From an uncultured bacterium (GTDB taxonomy: Bacteria; Verrucomicrobiota; Lentisphaeria; Victivallales; UBA1829), in NCBI GenBank assembly GCA_902778895.1, contig CACYZF010000002.1, positions 62,001 to 126,000 on the forward strand: a DNA stretch of 64,000 nucleotides. The letters are read 5' to 3'. Shown here piece by piece: positions 49,762 to 57,876 of this stretch. The number at the start of each line of letters is the position of its first letter. Positions within the stretch are counted from its first letter, which is position 1. A program made the translations under genes and the position numbers. The notes beneath the pieces were generated by a model that saw nothing but the letters and a program-made list of their open reading frames with translations, ran no database searches and was not told the DNA's origin.

Positions 49762-50586
49762 TCACGCCTGGTAGTAGCAGGCGACGGTGACGTTGTCGAA
49801 GCCGCCGCGTTTCAGAGCGATGGCAATCAGCTCGCGCACGGCTTCCTGCGCGGAATGGATCCGGTTCATCACGGCGCGGATTTCCGGGTCGGACGCGTGG
49901 CACAGCAGGCCGTCGGAACACACGATGAACTTGTCGCCGTGCTTGCGGTCGAAGATACGGATCTCCGGGTCCAGGGTGCGCTGCTGTCCGATCGACTTGT
50001 AGATCACGTGCGACATCGGATGGGTCTTCGCGTCCGCCTCCGAGATCGCGCCTTCGCGCACCCATTTCTGCACCAGCGAATGATCCTCGGTGAGGCATTC
50101 GATCCCGCCGTCGCGGAACCGGTACACGCGGCTGTCGCCGGCATGCGCGACCACGATCTGGTCCTGAAGCAGCGCGGCGGCGGCGACGGTCGTGCCCATG
50201 GGCGCGGAAAGCGTGCCCTGGTCGGCGTTGATGCCGTACACGGTCCTGTTGATCTCTTCCAGTGCGTCCCGGAAGAACTCGGCGGTCGCCTCCGCGCGGG
50301 GCATCAGCCTCGTGGAGAAACGTTTCCAGTACGCCAGCAGGCTTTTCGCCGTGAACTGGCTGGCGAGTTCGCCGCCGCTGTTCCCGCCCACGCCGTCCGC
50401 CACAAAGAGCAACGCGCAGCCGTTCCCGGAATCGGCGAACGTGCCGAAACTGTCCTCGTTGTGTTCGCGCTGGAATCCCGGATGGGAGTCGGCGGCGACG
50501 CACGACGCGGAGGCCGGGAAAAGCTCGATGACCTGCGTCCGGGATGGCGAATCCAGGAATGTTCCGTCCTGTTTGCGGGTTGACAT
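49762..50586 (-). CDS. PP2C-family protein serine/threonine phosphatase
   Basis: Metal-dependent phosphatase that reverses Ser/Thr phosphorylation. Motifs in order: HPGFQREHNEDSFGTF (metal Asp), LLFVADGVGGNSGGELAS, APMGTTVAAAAL, VVAHAGDSRVYRFRDGGIECLTEDHSLVQ, FIVCSDGLLCHASDPEI and GGFDNVTVAC with the final metal Asp. It is cytoplasmic, with no membrane helix. It is the natural candidate partner for the Hanks kinase at 24622. Last gene of the minus-strand run. Confidence 0.93.
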   Translation of the reverse strand: MSTRKQDGTFLDSPSRTQVIELFPASASCVAADSHPGFQREHNEDSFGTFADSGNGCALLFVADGVGGNSGGELASQFTAKSLLAYWKRFSTRLMPRAEATAEFFRDALEEINRTVYGINADQGTLSAPMGTTVAAAALLQDQIVVAHAGDSRVYRFRDGGIECLTEDHSLVQKWVREGAISEADAKTHPMSHVIYKSIGQQRTLDPEIRIFDRKHGDKFIVCSDGLLCHASDPEIRAVMNRIHSAQEAVRELIAIALKRGGFDNVTVACYYQA

Positions 50587-50684
50587 GTCGGTTCTGCGGT
50601 TGGTGGTTGTATGGCGGGCGTTAAGAAACTGTCGTCTCTAATGTATCACGTTTCCGGCGAAAAGCAAGTATATTTCGGGCAAAA

Positions 50685-51776
50685 TCACGTCTTCGGGGCA
50701 CGTTTTCCCCGGTCGAAGATGAAGAAGACCGAGCAGGACAGCGCCACGAGCAGCGTCACCATCGTGACCAGGATCGGGATCACGCCGCTCTCCGTGTCGG
50801 TGAACCCCATCGCGGTCATCATCTCGGCGCAGGCGATATCGCGCGTGCCAGTGCCGCCGAAGGAACCGGGGATCGCCGCGATCGTCTGGCTCACGTTCGA
50901 GATCATGAGGCACGGCAGGAAACCGCGGTGCGGCGCGCCCTCGAACCCGTTCGCCATCACCCAAACAGGCAGGCTGAGCACAGGGAAGAAGATCAACGTG
51001 GTGGCGATGACCCAGCCGAGCAGGAGTTTCCAGCAGCGGCGGTACAGCGCCACGGCGTCCGCGGCGCGTTTGAACGTGTCTTTCGTGATGCGGTCGGCGA
51101 TGTCGAGGAAGAACCTGAAGAACTTCACCTTGTACAGCAGGTCGCTGAAGAAGACGAAGATCACCACGCACAGCAGAGCCCCGCAAACGGCGCACATCAC
51201 CAGCAGGCCGTGGCGCGCCCCCTCGGGGAACTTCGCGATCGTATCATGGCAGATCAGACACGTCCCGAGCAGGGCGATCAGCAGCGAGCCGAGTCCGCAC
51301 AAACGGTCCACGAAGATCGAAAACACCACGTTGAACTTGCCGCCGGGGGGCGTCCGCGTGGCGAGGATGCCCGCTTTCACCACATCGCCGCCGACCGAAC
51401 CGCCCGGCAGGAACTGCGAGAAGAACATCCCCTGCATCTGGAGGCTGAACGCCTCGCGGAAGGAACATTTCACGCCTGCGGCGCGCAGGAGCGTGAACCA
51501 GCGGACGGCGGTCAGGGAAAGCTGGGTATAGATGGCGAAGAACGCGGCGACGATGCACCACGGTTTCACGAGCTTGAAATCCTGCCACTTGATGTCGCGC
51601 GTGCAGACGATGTATGTGAGGATGCCTGCCGAAACCCCGAATTTGAAGAGGAAATTCAGCGTCTTTTTCCACATCGGCGCCGGCGGCTTCTCCGTTTCCG
51701 CGACGGGGGCGGATTCGACGGCGGATCCGGCAAGTTCGCTCATCGGCTCATTTTTCAGAGATTCAGATTCGTTCAT
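50685..51776 (-). CDS. Lysylphosphatidylglycerol synthase-like (UPF0104) membrane protein
   Basis: Integral membrane protein of 363 residues with about eight helices, matching the membrane domain of MprF/AglD-type flippases and synthases. Signature segments: TYIVCTRDIKWQDF, AVRWFTLLRAAGVKCSFREAFSLQMQGMFFSQFLPGGSVGGDVVKAG, VVFSIFVDRLCGLGSLL, AAIPGSFGGTGTRDI. The cytoplasmic catalytic domain of MprF is absent, so lipid transport rather than aminoacylation is likelier. Its ATG overlaps the trmL stop by 4 bases. Confidence 0.85.
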   Translation of the reverse strand: MNESESLKNEPMSELAGSAVESAPVAETEKPPAPMWKKTLNFLFKFGVSAGILTYIVCTRDIKWQDFKLVKPWCIVAAFFAIYTQLSLTAVRWFTLLRAAGVKCSFREAFSLQMQGMFFSQFLPGGSVGGDVVKAGILATRTPPGGKFNVVFSIFVDRLCGLGSLLIALLGTCLICHDTIAKFPEGARHGLLVMCAVCGALLCVVIFVFFSDLLYKVKFFRFFLDIADRITKDTFKRAADAVALYRRCWKLLLGWVIATTLIFFPVLSLPVWVMANGFEGAPHRGFLPCLMISNVSQTIAAIPGSFGGTGTRDIACAEMMTAMGFTDTESGVIPILVTMVTLLVALSCSVFFIFDRGKRAPKT

Positions 51777-52258
51777 GATACGACTCCCATTCCCGGCAGG
51801 ATCCGGCGCAATCCCTCATACACGGCGATCGCGGTCGAGTTGGCTAGGTTCAGGCTCCGGTTGAAGTTCCCCGGCATGGGGATGGTATAGAATTGAGGTG
51901 CATACGTGTCGTGCAGATATTGCGGCAGGCCCTTGCTCTCGCTGCCGAAGACGAGGAAGGAGCCGCGCTCGAACGGGCAGTCCCAGTAGCACTGTTTCGC
52001 CTTGGTCGAGAAGAAATACATCGGCGCTCCGGCGGCGGTCTTCAGCACGGATTCGAAATCCTCGTGGATGATGCAGTCCACGTGCCGCCAGTAGTCCATC
52101 CCGGCGCGCTTCAGGTGCGCGTCGTCGAACGAAAACGAGATGGGTTTCACCAGGTGCAGTCGGCATTCCGTGCAGCAGGCGATGCGCCCGATGTTCCCCG
52201 TGTTCTGGGGGATCTCGGGGGCATGCAGGACGACATGAAACAGAGGATCGGAGGGCAT
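51773..52258 (-). CDS. trmL: tRNA (cytidine(34)-2'-O)-methyltransferase TrmL
   Basis: SPOUT-fold enzyme that methylates the wobble ribose in leucine tRNAs. The 161-residue length is typical. Signatures: LHAPEIPQNTGNIGRIACCTECRLHL at the start, then the knotted SAM-binding site LVFGSESKGLP, and IPMPGNFNRSLNLANSTAIAVYE at the end. Coupled by a 4-base overlap to the UPF0104 gene. Confidence 0.94.
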   Translation of the reverse strand: MPSDPLFHVVLHAPEIPQNTGNIGRIACCTECRLHLVKPISFSFDDAHLKRAGMDYWRHVDCIIHEDFESVLKTAAGAPMYFFSTKAKQCYWDCPFERGSFLVFGSESKGLPQYLHDTYAPQFYTIPMPGNFNRSLNLANSTAIAVYEGLRRILPGMGVVS

Positions 52259-52282
52259 GGGGGAAAGTTATACTCCAAAAAG

Positions 52283-53563
52283 TTAATAGTTTAAACGCTT
52301 CCGCGCCTCCACGTCGCCGTTCCGCGCAGCCTCGCGGTACAGAGACAGTGCCTTTTCCAGGTCGACGTCGCAACCCGTCCCGTTTTCGTAGCACACGGCG
52401 AGCTGACGCTGGGCGGGGGCGCTGCCTTTGGACGCGGCACGGTTGAACCAGAAGAACGCGGCCTTGTCGTCCTTCGCGATCGGGCCGTCCTTTTTCTGGA
52501 AGAGCATGCCGAGTTCGTACTGGCAGGCCGGGTGTTCGAGCTGGGCGCCGCGGGAAAACAGCTCGGCGGCGAGTTCCGGGTCCTTATCCGTACCTATGCC
52601 GTCGAGGTACCACTTGCCGAGACGGTACAGCGCCTCCGGGCAGTCCTCGGCGGCGGACCGTTTGATCCAGACGAACGCTTCGTCCGAACCTTTGCCCTCG
52701 ACGTCGCCCGCGGCGATCATGTCGCCGTATTTGAGCATGGCGGCGGGCAGTCCGGCCTTCGCGGCGCGTTCGTAGCACGAGACGGCCTTTTTCGGGTCGG
52801 CCTTCACGTTGATGCCGAACTCGTAGCAGTAACCCATGCGGGACAGCGCCTCCAGGTTTCCTTTCTCGACTGCCTTTTCCAGCGCCTCGATCATCTTCCT
52901 GCCGTCCGGCACGGTGCCGAGCCCGGAGAAATAGCAGTCGGCGAGCACGCGCCAAGCGCGCGGCGGAGCGTCCGGGTCCTTCACGACCTTGGAGACCAGC
53001 TCGAATGCCTTTTCCGCGTCCTTCGCAGACACGTCGGCGGGACGGGCGATCAGGATGGCTGCCAGCTCGACCTGAGCAGGCACATAACCGCGGTCGGCGA
53101 GCGACTGGATCATCTTGCGTCCCTTCTCCGGGTCTCGGGCGGGGATGTCGGACTCCCTGAACTTGCTGCTCTCCTCGACGGTGCGGAAAACCACGCCGTT
53201 CAGCAGGATCATGGCGTACTGATATTCGGCGGGTTCGAGCTTCTTCTCGGCGGCCTTGCGGTAGCATTCCGCGGCGGCAACGGGATCGCGGTCCACGCCG
53301 CGGCCGTTTTCCAGGCAGAACCCGTAGTTGTACATCGCCTCGGGGATCTCGTCGGAAGCCTTGCGGAACCAGTGCGCCGCGAGCACGGGATTCGCCTTGC
53401 GCGTCTCCGTGCCGTAGAAATATTCGTTGCCAAGCGCGAACTCGGATTTCGGGTCGCCGAGCAGCGCTTTTTCGCGCAGTTCGTCATCGTCGGCGGAAAC
53501 GCGGGCGCAAAAAACGGCGGCGCACCCGATCAGGAGCAGACAGACTGTGTTGCGTCCAATCAC
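52283..53563 (-). CDS. Secreted Sel1-repeat protein
   Basis: A signal peptide (to about residue 25, ARVSA) is followed by roughly ten Sel1/TPR-like repeats of 36 residues, recognisable by A..WF.KA....P.A.Y..G.C.E.G.GV. spacing (for example AAHWFRKASDEIPEAMYNYGFCLENGRG). Such repeats act as protein-binding scaffolds in the periplasm. It lies 18 bp after secA and is probably co-transcribed; no enzymatic role is expected. Confidence 0.88.
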   Translation of the reverse strand: MIGRNTVCLLLIGCAAVFCARVSADDDELREKALLGDPKSEFALGNEYFYGTETRKANPVLAAHWFRKASDEIPEAMYNYGFCLENGRGVDRDPVAAAECYRKAAEKKLEPAEYQYAMILLNGVVFRTVEESSKFRESDIPARDPEKGRKMIQSLADRGYVPAQVELAAILIARPADVSAKDAEKAFELVSKVVKDPDAPPRAWRVLADCYFSGLGTVPDGRKMIEALEKAVEKGNLEALSRMGYCYEFGINVKADPKKAVSCYERAAKAGLPAAMLKYGDMIAAGDVEGKGSDEAFVWIKRSAAEDCPEALYRLGKWYLDGIGTDKDPELAAELFSRGAQLEHPACQYELGMLFQKKDGPIAKDDKAAFFWFNRAASKGSAPAQRQLAVCYENGTGCDVDLEKALSLYREAARNGDVEARKRLNY

Positions 53564-53581
53564 GATGCACCGCCTATGCGG

Positions 53582-56500
53582 TCACTTACCGCAGCATTTT
53601 TTGAATTTCTTGCCGGATCCGCAGGGACACGGATCGTTCGGACCGACCTTCTCGTCGTCGCGCTGGAACGGCACACCGGGTTCAGCGGGACGCGGCGTCA
53701 CGGATTCCGGTTCGGAATCGCCGGAAGCCTGCGGCGCGGGTGCGGCGTCGACCGGGGCCGGAGCCTCGGCGGAAGCCGTCGTGGAACCAAGCTGGTCGAC
53801 GGTCTGGTGGCTGAGGATGTACTGGCGCGCGGCCGGCACGAACCGTTCGAACGCCGCCAGGCTGGTGGCGGAACGGAATATCTTGCCGATGATCTGCTGG
53901 TCGATGTCGTTCATGAGCTGTTCGAACAGGCGGAACGCCTCGCGTTTGTACTCGACCAGCGGGTCCTTCTGCGCGTAGGCGCGGAGGCCGATGCTGCCGC
54001 GGAGTTCATCCATGCTGCGCAGGTGGTCCTGCCAGCGGTTGTCGATAGCGTCAAGCACGATCTGGCGTTCGAGCCACTTCAGCGCGACCGGGTCCTCGAG
54101 GGAGACCTTCAGGTCGTACATGTCGTGCACCTTCTTCAGGATGCGGTCGACCATCAGTTCAGGGGCGTTTTCCGCGGTCAGGTCCACGGTCAGATCCTGT
54201 TCGAAGAACCCGAACGGGAAGGAGTAGTTCAGCCACGCCAGGAGCAGGTCGCGGTTGTAGGTGATCTTGGAGTCGCCCGTGGTGGCGGCGAACGCCTCTT
54301 CCACGTGACGGCCGACTTCGATCTCGATGATATCGAAAATCGCCTGGCGGCTGTCCTCCTTGAACAGCGTGTCGTGGCGGAATCCGTAGATGACCTCGCG
54401 CTGCTTGTTCATCACGTCGTCGTATTCGAGCGTGCGTTTGCGGATGGAGAAATGGTGCTGCTCCACTCGGCGCTGGGCGGTCTCGATGGAACGGCTCAGG
54501 AGCGGATGCTGGAGCTCCTCGCCCTCCTCCATGCCAAACTTCTCCATGATCGTCACGATGCGGTCGGATCCGAACAGGCGCATCAGGTTGTCTTCCAGTG
54601 ACACGTAGAAATGCGACATGCCGGGGTCACCCTGGCGTCCGCAGCGTCCGCGCAGCTGGCGGTCGATGCGGCGAGAGTCGTGGCGCGAACTGCCGAGGAC
54701 CAGCAGGCCGCCCAGCTCTTCCACGCCGGGTTCGAGCTTGATGTCGGTGCCGCGGCCTGCCATGTTGGTGGCGACCGTCACGGCGCCGCGGCGTCCGGCG
54801 AGCGCCACGATCTCGGATTCGCGGGCGTGGTTCTTCGCGTTCAGCACGTTGTGCGGGATATTCTTCATGAGGAGCATGCGGCTGACCAGCTCGGAATCCT
54901 CGACGGAGATGGTGCCGAGCAGGACGGGCTGTCCGCGCTTGTGCGCAGCCTCGGTCTCCGCCACAATCGCGCGGAATTTCTCGCGCTTGGTCTTGAAGAC
55001 CGTGTCGTTCACGTCCTTGCGGATGCACGGACGGTTCGTCGGGATCACGACAACGTCGAGCTTGTAGATCTGGTGGAACTCGTTGGCCTCAGTCTCCGCC
55101 GTACCGGTCATGCCGGCGAGCTTCTTGTACATGCGGAAGTAGTTCTGGATGGTGATCGTGGCAAGCGTCTGCGTCTCGCTCTCGATCTTCACGTTCTCCT
55201 TCGCCTCGAGCGCCTGGTGCAGGCCGTCGCTGAACCGGCGGCCCGGCAGGATGCGTCCGGTGTGCTCGTCCACGATCAGGACCTTGCCCTCCATCACGAC
55301 GTAGTCCACGTCCTTCTCGAAGAGACAGTAGGCGCGGAGGAGCTGGGAGATGTTCTGGAGGCGTTCGCTCTTCTCGGCGAAGGCTTCCTGGAACGCCCGG
55401 TGGCGCTGAAGCTTGGTCTGGTAGTCCGTCTTCGGATCGTTGTCGATGTCGTGCAGGGAGTTGAGCAGGTCCGGCAGCACGAACGCGTCGGGATCGTTCG
55501 GGGAAATCGTGTTGCGGCCGCGTTCCGTGAGGTCGGCCTCGTGCTGTTTCTCGTCCATGGAGAAGTACAGGTCCTCCTGCACCTCCTGGAGCATGCCGCG
55601 GTTCTGGTCGCTGCGGACGAACGATTCGTAGCGCTCGAGGCGCTTGAGGATGTCGGCGTCCTCGAGGATGCGCGCGAGAAGTTTATGGCGGGGCATGCCG
55701 AACTTGACCTGCAGGAGCTTGCGGATCGCGCCGTCGAACTCCTCGTCGCTTGCCTTGCCTTCGTCGCGGCGGTCGATCACGTCCTTCGCCTCGCGCAGCA
55801 GGCGGTCGCACAGCGATTCCTGCTTGCGGTACAGACCGGCAACGAACGGCTGGAGCTTGTCGAACTGGTGCGTGGAGACGTTCACCGGGCCGGAAATGAT
55901 CAGCGGCGTGCGCGCCTCGTCGATGAGGATGGAGTCGACTTCGTCGACGATCACGTAGTAATAATCGCGCTGGACAAGCTGGTCCTTGCTGGTCGCCATG
56001 CCCATGTCGCGGAGGTAGTCGAACCCGAACTCGCTGTTCGTGCCATAGGTGATGTCGCAGGCGTACTGCGCCTTGCGCTGGGCGGAGTGCATGGAGTTCT
56101 GGATGCAGCCGACCGTGAGACCGAGGAACTCGAACACACGGCCGACCCACTGGGAGTCGCGGCGCGCGAGGTAGTCGTTCACGGTGACGAGCTGGCAGTT
56201 GTGGCCGGAAAGCGCGTTCAGGTACAGCGGCATGGTGGCGACGAGCGTCTTGCCTTCGCCGGTGGCCATTTCCGCGATCTTGCCCTGATGGAGCACGATG
56301 CCGCCGATGATCTGCACGTCGAACGGGATCATGTCCCACACGAGCTCGTGGCCGCAGACCTCGTAGGTGCGACCGACCATGCGGCGGCAGGCGTTCTTCA
56401 CGACGGCGAACGCCTCGCACATCATGGAGTCGAGCGATTCGCCCTTGGCGTAGCGGTCCTTGAACTCCTGCGTTTTGGCTTTCAGCTGCTCGTCGGTGAG

Positions 56501-56611
56501 CGACTGGTACGATTCCTCCAGGGCGTTGATCTTCGCCACCAGGGGACGCAACCGTTTCACGTCGCGCTCCGATTTGCTGCCGAATATCTTCTTAACGATC
56601 GTAGCAAACAT
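53582..56611 (-). CDS. secA: Preprotein translocase ATPase SecA
   Basis: Motor of the Sec export pathway. Walker A MATGEGKT is near residue 115, DEAD-box Walker B VDEVDSILIDEARTPLIISGP near 210. The preprotein cross-linking domain and second motor half follow (LIVDEHTGRILPGRRFSDGLHQALEAKE, ATNMAGRGTDIKL, LGSSRHDSRRIDRQLRGRCGRQGDPG). The C-terminus is an Ala/Pro-rich linker and a zinc-binding SEC-C tail CPCGSGKKFKKCCGK. At 1009 residues it is longer than E. coli SecA, through loops in the first motor half. Confidence 0.97.
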   Translation of the reverse strand: MFATIVKKIFGSKSERDVKRLRPLVAKINALEESYQSLTDEQLKAKTQEFKDRYAKGESLDSMMCEAFAVVKNACRRMVGRTYEVCGHELVWDMIPFDVQIIGGIVLHQGKIAEMATGEGKTLVATMPLYLNALSGHNCQLVTVNDYLARRDSQWVGRVFEFLGLTVGCIQNSMHSAQRKAQYACDITYGTNSEFGFDYLRDMGMATSKDQLVQRDYYYVIVDEVDSILIDEARTPLIISGPVNVSTHQFDKLQPFVAGLYRKQESLCDRLLREAKDVIDRRDEGKASDEEFDGAIRKLLQVKFGMPRHKLLARILEDADILKRLERYESFVRSDQNRGMLQEVQEDLYFSMDEKQHEADLTERGRNTISPNDPDAFVLPDLLNSLHDIDNDPKTDYQTKLQRHRAFQEAFAEKSERLQNISQLLRAYCLFEKDVDYVVMEGKVLIVDEHTGRILPGRRFSDGLHQALEAKENVKIESETQTLATITIQNYFRMYKKLAGMTGTAETEANEFHQIYKLDVVVIPTNRPCIRKDVNDTVFKTKREKFRAIVAETEAAHKRGQPVLLGTISVEDSELVSRMLLMKNIPHNVLNAKNHARESEIVALAGRRGAVTVATNMAGRGTDIKLEPGVEELGGLLVLGSSRHDSRRIDRQLRGRCGRQGDPGMSHFYVSLEDNLMRLFGSDRIVTIMEKFGMEEGEELQHPLLSRSIETAQRRVEQHHFSIRKRTLEYDDVMNKQREVIYGFRHDTLFKEDSRQAIFDIIEIEVGRHVEEAFAATTGDSKITYNRDLLLAWLNYSFPFGFFEQDLTVDLTAENAPELMVDRILKKVHDMYDLKVSLEDPVALKWLERQIVLDAIDNRWQDHLRSMDELRGSIGLRAYAQKDPLVEYKREAFRLFEQLMNDIDQQIIGKIFRSATSLAAFERFVPAARQYILSHQTVDQLGSTTASAEAPAPVDAAPAPQASGDSEPESVTPRPAEPGVPFQRDDEKVGPNDPCPCGSGKKFKKCCGK

Positions 56612-56709
56612 GGATAGTCTTTCTGTGGTTCATCCGCCCGGCCGCCGTCTCGAAACGGGAAAACGAGTCTCCTCCCGTCGAACAGCGGAGCGGAACGGTT
56701 TGATTCGAT

Positions 56710-57288
56710 TCAGGATTTGCTGCCGGGGACGTCGATGGGCTGTCCGGCGCGGCACATGGGGCACTCCTCCGCCGTGTAGGTCGGGAGGGAGAGCTTCAGC
56801 AGGCTGAAGAACGGGATGCCGCCGAACGAGACCTTGCCGCCGCTGCGGTCCGTGATGACCGCGACCGCGACCGGATCGGCGCCGTGCGCGCGGACCAGGT
56901 CGATGGTCTGCTGGACGCGGCCTCCCTCGGTCACGACGTCCTCCGCCACGATGACCTTCTCACCGGGCTTGAGCTGGAAGCCGCGCTTCAGGACGAGCTG
57001 GTCGTTGTCCTTGTCGGCGAAGATGGATTCGATGTGGAGGGCGCGGGCGATCTCCTGCCCGACGAAGAGGCCGCCGACTGCCGGCGAGATCACGGTTTCG
57101 GCATCGATCCCGGCAGCTTTGATGCGTGCGGCGAGCTCCTTGCAGAGTTCCTCCCCGACCCACGGCTTCTTGAAGACGAGCGCGGCCTGGAAGAAACGGT
57201 TGCTGTGCTTCTTGCTGCGAAGCTGGAAATGTCCGGTCAGCAGTGCGCCGGCGGACTCGAATGCGGCGATGATTTCCTGGTCTGTCAT
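56710..57288 (-). CDS. pyrE: Orotate phosphoribosyltransferase
   Basis: Makes orotidine monophosphate from orotate and PRPP in pyrimidine synthesis. The 192-residue protein has an N-terminal substrate loop (GHFQLRSKKHSNRF), a PRPP-binding motif VIVAEDVVTEGGRV and the C-terminal CPMCRAGQPIDVPGSKS seen in the PyrE form common in archaea and thermophilic bacteria. Two cysteines there may bind metal. It is 98 bp upstream of secA. Confidence 0.94.
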   Translation of the reverse strand: MTDQEIIAAFESAGALLTGHFQLRSKKHSNRFFQAALVFKKPWVGEELCKELAARIKAAGIDAETVISPAVGGLFVGQEIARALHIESIFADKDNDQLVLKRGFQLKPGEKVIVAEDVVTEGGRVQQTIDLVRAHGADPVAVAVITDRSGGKVSFGGIPFFSLLKLSLPTYTAEECPMCRAGQPIDVPGSKS

Positions 57289-57313
57289 GATGCGATGTAC
57301 CCTTTTTCGGTGA

Positions 57314-57706
57314 TTAACGGAAGGTGTCGGGGGAAGACGGCTGGATCCAGAGGTGGAAGTCGATGGACTTGCCGCCCACGTGGAGCGTCAGCATGGTGTT
57401 CAGGCGGGTCAGCAGCAGGGCGTAGGGGACCTTCACGTTGCCGCCGGGGACGTCGACGGAGACGCAGCAGTCGCCGAGGATGGGCTCGGCCTCGCGGACG
57501 ACCTCGATCAGCTTCTGGAGCTTGCCGAACTTCGTGCGGAGTTCATGGTCGAACACATAGGGCTTGTGGCATTTGGGGCACAGCACCTGGATATTGCTTT
57601 CGGAGCAGTCCTGAAGGCTGAACTGCACCACGCCGTCGCAGCCTTCTTCGGCGCAAATAAAATCGACCTTTGCCTGGCCGTTCTTACTGGTTTTGTCTTC
57701 CGGCAT
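57314..57706 (-). CDS. Small zinc-binding protein, function unknown
   Basis: 130 residues. Cysteines at FICAEEGCDG and VLCPKCHKPY suggest one zinc site in the first 55 residues. The rest is a beta-rich domain (ILGDCCVSVDVPGGNVKVPYALLLTRLNTMLTLHVGGKSIDFHLWIQP). First gene of the run leading to pyrE and secA, with a promoter just upstream and 25 bp before pyrE. Confidence 0.7.
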   Translation of the reverse strand: MPEDKTSKNGQAKVDFICAEEGCDGVVQFSLQDCSESNIQVLCPKCHKPYVFDHELRTKFGKLQKLIEVVREAEPILGDCCVSVDVPGGNVKVPYALLLTRLNTMLTLHVGGKSIDFHLWIQPSSPDTFR

Positions 57707-57757
57707 TTTGGATTCCTTGCGGTTGATTCGTGTGGGGGATTGAAAATCTTATCTTAT

Positions 57758-57786
57758 AATATAGCACGCCTTTCCCGTTTATGAAA
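57758..57786 (-). promoter_or_regulatory. Promoter of the zinc protein-pyrE-secA run
   Basis: Minus strand TTTCAT (57781-57786), 17-bp spacer, TATATT (57758-57763) preceded by TGC. The -35 is weak. Confidence 0.5.
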
Positions 57787-57820
57787 GCTTTTTTTTAGAA
57801 AAAGGCGCATTTTTAAAGCA

Positions 57821-57858
57821 AACAGCCGTGCCCGGAACGAATACCGGACACGGCTGTT
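57821..57858 (-). terminator. Terminator of the GH127 gene
   Basis: AACAGCCGTG and CACGGCTGTT pair perfectly over 10 bp, extended by CCGG/CCGG; the minus-strand T-tract (TGCTTTAAAAA) is only moderate. Confidence 0.6.
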
Positions 57859-57876
57859 TCCGAGTGAGAAGCCGGT

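Noticed and set aside
54611-56617. A 668-codon plus-strand frame opposite secA
   Set aside because: Shadow of secA; no start signals and no family match.
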